A DNA stretch of 30,231 nt, taken from contig NC_018250.1 of the NCBI RefSeq assembly GCF_000227135.1, positions 69,833-100,063 on the forward strand, in the 5' to 3' direction. Position 1 is the stretch's first letter; each line of letters opens with the position of its first letter. Of the stretch, positions 20,631-28,769 are shown in pieces. The translations under genes and the position numbers were made by a program. Source of the stretch: Leishmania donovani. Lineage: Eukaryota > Euglenozoa > Kinetoplastea > Trypanosomatida > Trypanosomatidae. Under the pieces are notes generated by a model, which did not search any database, was not told the DNA's origin, and worked only from the letters and a program-made list of their open reading frames with translations.

Positions 20631-21452
20631 CCGGCGTGCCTACGGCTGCCTCGCTCCAGGCGATGCGGGGTCTGTGGCGTGCCAGGAATGGAGAATCGCT
20701 TGAGTTGACGTTTTGTGGCAGAATGCTCACGTGGAAAAGTAAAGTTTGTTGCAGCGGCTGCCGTTGTGCTGTCGATTTCACCGCCCCCAACTCTCCTTTC
20801 CTGGGCGTGTCTCTCGTACTTCCGTGCGGGAACGAATCGTGTGCTTCTCTGTATGCGCCGTTGCCCTGCCCACCCTCCCTGCTTCAGGATGGAAGGGGCA
20901 TGCAGTTGAGTGATGCGGCCTCTTATTGCTCTTGCTTCTCCGCCTTCTCTCCTCTCCGCGCCGCATGCGAAGCCTGTTGTCCGCGTAGTTGCGTACGTGT
21001 GTATCTGCGCGCGTTGACTCGTGTCCTCTTCGCACCTCCTTCTGCTGGTTTGCCGCTCTCACCCGTAAGCGTGAATCAGTCTTCACGAGGCGCTTAGAGT
21101 TTCTTTTCTTTCGTGGAGGTGGTGGTCGCCAAGTGTGTGAGCTGATCGGTGCGCGAGGCGTGCGTGTGCCGAGTGCATCCTGTCCCCGACCCCCGCCTCT
21201 GGCTCCTCCGGTGCTACGCCTGAGTCTTCCCTGGCCCAGCCAGCACGGTGCCCGTCGTTGAAAGAGTGTGCCAAGACACACCTCGCCCCCTCGGTTTGTG
21301 CGCGGTCTGTCACACTGGTGCTGTTCGACCGCTGTTGTGCGGCTCGTAGGACAGGGTTGTGCGAACTACGCCTCCCTCGTTCTCTTCGCATAGGAAAGAC
21401 ATTGTAGACATCGGTGCATACATTGGGGGGGGGCATCCACAGCGCGCAGGGC

Positions 21453-24400
21453 ATGGCGACACCAGACTTTGTACGTTTATCACCGACTGACGAGTCCAGC
21501 GAGCTCATAATCCATGCTCCCTCGCAGCGGTGCCACACCCGATGTGGCGCAGAAAACGGTCATACCACCAGCATCATTACTGATTTGGAGGCGGTGGACG
21601 ATGTTGCGCAGGTGCGCTGCCAGCAGCAGGCGCAGCGCGAGTTTGCGGAGCAGCTGGACGAGCTGTGGGGCAGCGAGCCCACCTACACGCCGACGGTAGA
21701 GGACCAAGCGAGCTGGCTGCAGCAGCTGCACTACGGATGGATCGGGGACTACATCTACAAGGCTGCGACGGGGAGCATTACCGAGGCGGACCTGCCACCG
21801 CCGTCGCGGAGCACACGGACCTACCACACGGGGCGCAAGCTGTCGCGGCAGGCGCATGCCGACATCGACGCAAGCCGGCGGTGGGACGGGTATGTCGGGT
21901 GCGAGGTCATGTACGAGGCGGAGGCGGAAACCAGCGGCGCGCTGCGGTGGGTCGGGTATTTGCAGCAGTCGGACTACCCGCGATCGCTGGTAGCTGGGGT
22001 GGAGTGGCGTGTGCCGCCGCGGTACCGGCGGCAGGCCACGCCGGGCAGCGCGGCGGGGCTTCACAACGGCGTCGTGCACGGTGAGCGGCTGTTTCGGCCA
22101 TACGAAGACAACTATCTCTGCTCGTGCGAACCGGTTGAACGGCTTTACCTAAGCTCGACGTGCAGTCTGATGCGTCCCGGGCCGCCGCCGTCGCCGGATC
22201 TCCTGTTTACACTGTTCAAGGCGCACTCGTACCACGTGTGGGCGCAGATCCTGCCGAAGCTGCTGGCAGACGTTACCGCGCTGATGCTGCCGGTGTTGTT
22301 GGAGTACTTTGTGAAGTATTTGGACGCCGACAACGCGACGTGGGGCTGGGGTCTGGGACTTGTGCTGACACTCTTCCTCACGAACGTGATCCAGAGCTGC
22401 GCAGCGCACAAGTACGACCACATCAGCATCCGCAGCGCGGCGCTGTTTGAGACGTCGTCGATGGCGCTGCTGTTCGAGAAGTGCTTCACAGTTTCGCAGC
22501 GGTCGCTGCAGCGCCCAGACATGTCCGTGGGTCGCATCATGAACATGGTCGGGAATGACGTTGATAACATCGGTAGTCTCAACTGGTACGTGATGTATTT
22601 TTGGAGCGCCCCGCTGCAACTGACACTGTGCATGCTGCTGCTGATAAGGCTGGTCGGGTGGTTCGCGCTGCCCGGCATGGCCGTCTTGTTGGTGACGCTC
22701 CCGTTACAAGGTGCCATTTCTAAGCATGTTCAGGAGGTGTCTGAGCGAATGGCGAGCGTGGTGGACCTGCGTATCAAGCGCACGAGCGAGCTGCTCTCCG
22801 GTGCCCGAATCGTGAAATTCATGGGGTGGGAACCTGTCTTCCTCGCCCGGATCGAAGACGCGCGCAGTCGCGAGCTGCAGTGTCTGCGCGATGTGCATCT
22901 CGCCAATGTCATCTTCATGTTCGTGAACGACGCGACGCCGACGTTGGTCGTCGCTGTAGTCTTTATCTTGTACCATGCGAGTGGGCAGGCGCTGAGACCG
23001 GAGATTGTGTTTCCGACGATTGCACTGCTAAACACGATGCGCGTGTCGTTCTTTATGATCCCGCTTATCGTCTCCGCCATCCTGCAGTGTTTGGTGTCCA
23101 CAAAGCGGGTCACCACTTTTGTGGAGTGCCCTGACACGCGCTCACAGGTGCGGGACATTGCTGGCATCGACGCAGCTGGTGCCGCGGCCATCTTCAAGGA
23201 TGTGTCCATCCACACCTATCTGCCGGCGAAACTGCCCCAGTGCAAGTCGCGCTTGACGACCATGCAGCGCATTACGCTGTGGTTCCGCCGGCGCGGTGTG
23301 CCGGAGGCGGAGTGGTACGATCTGGACGGCCCGGATGCGGGTGCGTCTTCGCCGACGGTGCACCTTCCAACGCTCGACATGGGCAGCGCACAGACTGCCA
23401 GTGCGGATGGTGACGGCGCTGCCACTGGCGGCGGGGACGAGGAGGGGGACGTGGAAGAGAGAGTCGCACAGTACTACCAACTTGTGCCGAAGGAGCTGCT
23501 GCGGAACGTCAACCTCGTTATCCCTCAGTTCAAGTTGACGATGGTGATTGGCGCGACCGGGAGCGGGAAGTCGACGCTGCTGGGCTCTCTGATGGGCGAG
23601 TACGACGTGCAGAGTGGCGAGGTGTGGGCGGAGCGGAGCATCGCGTACGTGCCGCAGCAGGCGTGGATCATGAACGCGACGGTGCGCGACAACATCCTGT
23701 TCTTCGACGAGGAGCGCGCCGCAGACTTGCAGGACGTAATCCGTTGCTGCCAGCTGGAGGCGGACCTTGCGCAGCTTGGCGGGGGGCTGGAGACGGAGAT
23801 CGGGGAAATGGGCGTGAACCTGAGCGGCGGGCAGAAGGCGCGCGTGAGCCTTGCGCGCGCCGTGTACGCGAACCGCGACGTGTACCTGCTGGACGACCCC
23901 CTGTCCGCGCTGGACGCGCACGTTGGCCAACGCGTCGTGCAAGACGTCATCCGCGGACGACTGCACGGCAAGACGCGCGTGCTTGCGACGCACCAGATTC
24001 ATCTGCTGCCGCTCGCGGACTACATTGTGGTGTTGCAGCGCGGCCGCATCGCATTCGCGGGCGATTACGCTGCCTTTGCGGCGACTTCGCTGGAGGAGAC
24101 GCTGCGCGGTGAGCTAAAGGAGAACAAGGACGCGGAGTCTCGCGGCAGCGATGCGGACGCGGAAGCGGCCAGAGCGGAGACGGCACCTGACATTGCGGAA
24201 GCGCATGAGCCGAAAGTTGAGCAGGAGACGAGCCTTGCAGGAGGCGAAGACCCCTTGAGGTCCGATGTCGAGGCCGGTAGGCTGATGACCAGGGAGGAGA
24301 AGGCAACCGGTCAGGTACCGTGGTCAACCTACGTGGCGTATCTGAGGTCGTGTGGCGGTCTGGCTGCTTGGGGATTCCTGCTAGCCACCTTTGCGGTGAC

Positions 24401-26160
24401 AGAGAGCGTGACTGCGGCCAACGGCGTGTGGTTGTCGATATGGTCAACAGGCTCGCTTAGGTGTAGCGCGGCCACGTACCTGTACGTCTATCTTTTCATT
24501 GTTTTCCTCAACATCTTTAACTCCCCGCTGCGGTGTTTCTTATGCTATTACCTTATGCGAATGGGTAGCCGCAACTTGCATCGCGACCTCCTGGAGTCCA
24601 TCGGCGTTGCGCGGATGTCCTTCTTCGACACGACGCCCTTGGGACGCGTGCTGAACCGGTTCACAAAGGACATGGGCATCCTTGATAACACGCTGAACGA
24701 CAGCTACCTTTACCTGCTGCAGTACTTCTTTTCCATGTGCTCCAAGGTTATTATTCTGTCGGCCGCGCAGCCGTTTGTGCTTGTGGCCATTGTGCCGTGT
24801 GTGTTCATCTACTACAAGCTGATGCAGATCTACAGCGCGTCGAACCGCGAGACACGCCGCATCAAGAGCATCGCGCACTCGCCCGTGTTCACGCTGCTGG
24901 AGGAGTCGCTGCAAGGGCAGCGCACCATCGCGACGTACGGCAAGATGCACCTCGTACTGCAGGAAGCACTGAGGCGGCTCGATGTGGTCTACAGCGCGCT
25001 GTACATGCAGAACGTCTCCAACCGCTGGCTCGGTGTCCGCCTCGAGTTTGTGAGCTGTGTTATCACTTTCGTGGTGGCCCTCATTGGTGTGATTGGGAAA
25101 ATGGAGCGGGCTTCGAGTCAGAGCATCGGTCTCATCTCGCTGTCACTGACGATGGCGATCACGCTGACGGAAACGCTCAATTGGCTGGTGCGGCAGGTTG
25201 CGACGGTGGAGGCAAACATGAACAGCGTGGAGCGTGTGATGTATTACACCCACGAAGTGGAGCACGAGTACGTGCCGGAGATGAAGGAGTTAGTGGCACA
25301 GCTGGTAGGGAGCGAGTCAGGGACAGCGGCGGAAGTGACGGGGACGGTTGTGATCGAGCCTGCGAGCCCGACGAGCGCCGCGCCGCACACCGTGCAGGCC
25401 GGGTCGCTTGTGTTCGAGGGCGTGCAGATGCGGTACCGCGAGGGGCTGCCGCTTGTGCTGCGCGGCGTGAGCTTCCGGATCGCGCCGCGCGAGAANNNNN
25501 NNNNNNNNNNNNNNNNNNNNNNNNNNNNNNNNNNNNNNNNNNNNNNNNNNNNNNNNNNNNNNNNNNNNNNNNNNNNNNNNNNNNNNNNNNNNNNNNNNNN
25601 NNNNNNNNNNNNNNNNNNNNNNNNNNNNNNNNNNNNNNNNNNNNNNNNNNNNNNNNNNNNNNNNNNNNNNNNNNNNNNNNNNNNNNNNNNNNNNNNNNNN
25701 NNNNNNNNNNNNNNNNNNNNNNNNNNNNNNNNNNNNNNNNNNNNNNNNNNNNNNNNNNNNNNNNNNNNNNNNNNNNNNNNNNNNNNNNNNNNNNNNNNNN
25801 NNNNNNNNNNNNNNNNNNNNNNNNNNNNNNNNNNNNNNNNNNNNNNNNNNNNNNGCGCTGCTGAAGAAGGGGAGCGGGTTCATCCTGATGGACGAGGCGA
25901 CGGCGAACATCGACCCCGCGCTTGACCGGCAGATCCAGGCGACAGTGATGAGCGCGTTCTCGGCGTACACGGTGATCACGATCGCGCACCGGCTGCACAC
26001 TGTCGCGCAGTACGACAAGATCATCGTGATGGACCACGGTGCTGTTGCGGAGATGGGCAGCCCGCGCGAGCTTGTGATGAACCGCCAGTCCATATTCCAC
26101 AGCATGGTGGAGGCACTGGGCCGCCGTGGTGCCAAAGACTTCGTCGATCTCCTCGGCTGA
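21453..26160 (+). CDS. MRPA: ABCC3 / MRPA (PGPA) ABC-thiol transporter, with one assembly gap
   Basis: Full ABCC pump. In Leishmania, MRPA sits on intracellular vesicles and sequesters antimony or arsenic bound to trypanothione/glutathione; its amplification gives metal resistance. Domains: ABCC N-terminal segment (residues about 85-117), CAP-Gly-like stretch (146-227), TMD1 (about 22230-23110), NBD1 with Walker A GATGSGKST (23550-23576), LSGGQ (23820-23834), LLDDP Walker B (about 23886-23900) and ATHQ (23985-23996), an acidic linker, TMD2 (about 24350-25200), and NBD2. NBD1 has Asp in place of the catalytic Glu, as usual in ABCC proteins. NBD2 Walker A and signature fall in gap 25496-25854; LMDEAT and IAHR follow. 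The frame shifts by one across the gap, so its real length must be 1 modulo 3; 361 would make it collinear with ABCC2 and give 1569 residues. 21453 is the first ATG; the GTG at 21414 is unlikely. Identity rests on gene order and family. Confidence 0.95.
21888..22133 (+). other. CAP-Gly-like domain in MRPA, between N-terminal segment and TMD1
   Basis: Residues 146-227 read VGCEVM, GALRWVG, VAGVEWRVPP, then GLHNGVVHGERLF and DNYLC. That is the full order of a CAP-Gly domain, with GLHNG in the place of the GKNDG/GKHDG loop and GERLF in the place of G-x-RYF. Lys of the loop is replaced by Leu. The same stretch, partly in a gap, occurs in ABCC2. Ordinary ABCC transporters do not have such a domain here. 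The call is by eye. Confidence 0.55.
25335..25487 (+). repeat. Pre-NBD2 block identical to ABCC2 (7919-8071)
   Basis: No base difference was found from the ABCC2 copy over 153 bases, although the transmembrane region just upstream is clearly diverged. Confidence 0.9.
25496..25854. other. Assembly gap, 359 N, over MRPA NBD2 Walker A to signature
   Basis: At the same position in the gene as the ABCC2 gap. Frame and collinearity with ABCC2 both point to 361 bases rather than 359. Confidence 0.93.
25908..26114 (+). repeat. NBD2 C-terminal block identical to ABCC1 end (1-207)
   Basis: Identical to bases 1-207 of the window and one base different from ABCC2 8494-8700. The three genes split abruptly just after the MVEA codons. 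Confidence 0.9.
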
Positions 26161-27103
26161 CGTCGCACGAGTCTGTGCAGCAGCCCGTGCGCACCAATGA
26201 AAGACTCCGTCGCAACCTGCCGATCTCAAAGCAGAAGCCGCTCGTCGTACGCCACCCCGCATGCACGTGCAGGAGAACGAAGTGCTCCACATGCCGTGTA
26301 CCAATCTTGCCTTTGTCTTCTCCTATTCACGGCAGCGCGCTTGCATTTGCGCGATGGCGGTGCGTCGTCGGTACCCGCGGACTAGGCGCCACAGCGGCCA
26401 TATGCTAGTTCATTGAATAGCACCTTACATCCTTACCGTTTCTGAGTGAAATCTGTATGCATGTGGAACACAAAGTCTTGCACGGCATAGCCGGCTAGGG
26501 GAGCGCCTCTGAGTCGTGCGTGACAGTATTGGCTGTACGATATCGTTCAAGACGCCACGAGTGCAGCTGCGCCGCCGCGACGGAGTCGCCTGCATGCCGG
26601 CTGAGGATGCGCGTGAAGGCGCGCCGATGCTTTCTCGGTGCTACTTTCTCCTTTCTCTCCCTTGGCCTCTCCCCACTCTTCTGGCCACTCTCTCTCCCGG
26701 CTACACCCCCCCCCACCCCCGCCCCCGCAGGCTCTCTCCGCCTTGCCGACGCGCCAGAAGCGCACGGATTCCTCCGTGACCTCTCAGACACTCTTCAAAA
26801 CTTGTTTTTCTGCTTTTCATTACTGCAGCTGGTTCTTTTTTTTTCGTTGTTTTGAACGTCGACTTTCTTAGAGCTGTTTAACCATCACCACCAGCGTTGC
26901 CAGCAGAAGCAACGTTACACTCCAGGCAGGCAGTGAGCAGGTCACGTCATAACATCCCCCCTGCCCTCCCCTCGTTCCCTCTGCCTCCCTCTGTCGTGCT
27001 CTGCGCGCCTCGCCCCACGTTGCCCCTCTCCCTCCTCCTCATTCCCCTTCGCCTGCACGCCTCCACATCTCTCCACTCCCTCACCCCCCCTCTCCCCCTC
27101 GCG
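26161..27103. other. MRPA-ASS intergenic region
   Basis: No gene is seen. It turns pyrimidine-rich at about 26640-26730, has a T-rich tract at 26831-26868 with a following AG, and then a long C/T-rich 5' UTR (about 26955-27100). Confidence 0.7.
26831..26871 (+). promoter_or_regulatory. Candidate trans-splice acceptor for ASS
   Basis: A T-rich tract that ends CTTTCTT is followed by the first AG at 26870-26871, about 230 nt before the ATG at 27104. Confidence 0.5.
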
Positions 27104-28360
27104 ATGCCTGCAACGGCGACGGAGGTTGTGTGCGGCAAAAAGCCGAGGGTGGTGCTTGCGTACAGCGGCGGCCTGGACACGTCTGTGATCATCCCGTGGC
27201 TGAAGGAGAACTACGACTATGAGGTGATTGCGTGCTGTGCGAACGTTGGGCAGGGTGCCGGTGAGATAGACGGGCTGGAGGAAAAGGCGAAGAAGTCCGG
27301 TGCGTCGAAGCTATACCTGCTGGACCTGCGTGAGGAGTACGTGACGGACTACATCTTCCCAACGTTGAAAGCTGGCGCGACGTACGAGGGGAAGTATATG
27401 CTGGGGACGTCGCACGCGCGACCCCTGATCGCGAAGCACCTTGTTGAAGTTGCGCACAAGGAGGGCGCTGTCGCGATCTGCCACGGCGCCACGGGGAAGG
27501 GCAACGACCAAGTGCGGTTCGAGCTGGCGGTCATGGCGCTGGACCCAAGCCTGAAGTGCGTGGCGCCGTGGCGCGAATGGAACATCAAGTCGCGCGAGGA
27601 CGCGATCGACTACGCGGAGGCCCATGGCGTCCCTGTACCGTGCACGAAGTCTGACCTGTACTCGCGCGACCGCAACCTGTGGCACATCAGCCACGAGGGC
27701 ATGGACCTGGAGGACCCAGCAAACGAGCCGGCGTACGCGAGGCTTCTGAGGCTGTGCAACACGGTGGAGAAGGCGCCGGACGAGGCGGAGTACGTGACGG
27801 TCCAGTTCGAGAAGGGCATCCCCGTCGCCGTGAACGGCAGAAAAATGTCGAGTGTGGAGCTTGTTGAGGAGCTGAACGCGCTTGGCGGCAAGCATGCGAT
27901 CGGGATCGAGGACATCGTGGAGGACCGCCTGGTAGGGATGAAGTCGCGCGGCGTGTATGAGACACCCGCGGGGACGATCCTGTACAAGGCGCTGGACATG
28001 CTGGAGTCGCTGTGCCTTGACCGTGACACGCAGTCCTTCAAGCGCCAGTCGGCAGTGCGCTTCTCCGAGCTTGTGTACGACGGCAAGTGGTTTACGCCGC
28101 TGCGCGAGTCGATGTCCGCGATGTTCGACCAGATGGCGGAGACGGTGACAGGCGAGGCGACACTGAAGCTGTACAAAGGTAACCTAGTGCCTGCTGGTGC
28201 ACAGTCGCCGTACTCGCTGTACAACAAGAACATCGCGTCGTTCGGCGACAGCCAACACCTATACAATCACCACGACGCGGAGGGCTTCATCCGGCTGTTC
28301 GGGCTGCCGCTCCGTGTGCGCTCGATGATGAAGGCGAAGGAGATGCCGAGCAGCTTGTGA
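27104..28360 (+). CDS. ASS: Argininosuccinate synthase
   Basis: Encodes 418 residues, the usual length of the family (about 400-415). The enzyme joins citrulline and aspartate with ATP to give argininosuccinate, AMP and pyrophosphate. The N-type ATP pyrophosphatase loop AYSGGLDTS is at residues 19-27 and the second family signature GATGKGNDQVRFE at 128-140. The last three residues are SSL, a variant type-1 peroxisomal/glycosomal targeting signal, in line with the reported glycosomal location of the Leishmania donovani enzyme. Leishmania lacks a complete urea cycle, so its place in arginine or polyamine metabolism is unsettled. ATG 27104 is chosen because the protein homology starts there; the frame is open upstream to 26897 only through C/T-rich 5' UTR. 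It lies directly downstream of MRPA as in the H locus. Confidence 0.97.
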   Translation: MPATATEVVCGKKPRVVLAYSGGLDTSVIIPWLKENYDYEVIACCANVGQGAGEIDGLEEKAKKSGASKLYLLDLREEYVTDYIFPTLKAGATYEGKYMLGTSHARPLIAKHLVEVAHKEGAVAICHGATGKGNDQVRFELAVMALDPSLKCVAPWREWNIKSREDAIDYAEAHGVPVPCTKSDLYSRDRNLWHISHEGMDLEDPANEPAYARLLRLCNTVEKAPDEAEYVTVQFEKGIPVAVNGRKMSSVELVEELNALGGKHAIGIEDIVEDRLVGMKSRGVYETPAGTILYKALDMLESLCLDRDTQSFKRQSAVRFSELVYDGKWFTPLRESMSAMFDQMAETVTGEATLKLYKGNLVPAGAQSPYSLYNKNIASFGDSQHLYNHHDAEGFIRLFGLPLRVRSMMKAKEMPSSL

Positions 28361-28769
28361 AGTGCATGCTTGCGCGTGGGCTTGTGTACCGCAGTGCGCG
28401 CCACCACCACCACACTACTTACAACGCCTGCATTTTTTTTTTTTTTCAAATCGTTGCATCGCCTGCTCCGTGTTGCTCACGCACTGCCGTGTACTTTCTG
28501 CTACGTGAAGTCTCTCTCGCTTCCTTATGTGCTTGATCACAGGAGTATTCGCGCTGTGACGCCCGCGGAAACCACGAGGAGAACGCTTTTCGGTACTGCG
28601 CAGCAGAAGGGCCGGGGTGGGTACGGGACTGCGCCGGTCACTTGCCCACGGACGATTGCGCGCAGAGCCATCTATGCTGTCCTTCCGTGCGTGAACGGTG
28701 CGCGTCTGTGCCCCGTCCGGCGGCCGAATTTCCACTGCCGCCTCTGCCTTTCTTCCGCTCCTCTCGTCC
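28361..28769. other. ASS 3' flank before the tandem repeat array
   Basis: No gene is seen. It contains a T14 run at 28433-28446 and GC-rich unique DNA up to the start of the 518-bp repeats. Confidence 0.7.
28433..28446 (+). repeat. T14 homopolymer
   Basis: Fourteen T in a row in the ASS 3' UTR region. Confidence 0.95.

Larger units (their letters stand above)
19780..21452. other. HTBF-MRPA intergenic region (1.7 kb) with one gap
   Basis: No gene is seen. It contains a (CA)9 run at 19960-19977, a T-run near 20153-20161, a GC-rich block without pyrimidine bias (about 20216-20720, cut by 91 N) that stands out from the C/T-rich surroundings, and pyrimidine-rich DNA again at about 20925-20965 and 21091-21112, which may precede the MRPA splice site (AG near 21117-21118). 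Confidence 0.65.
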
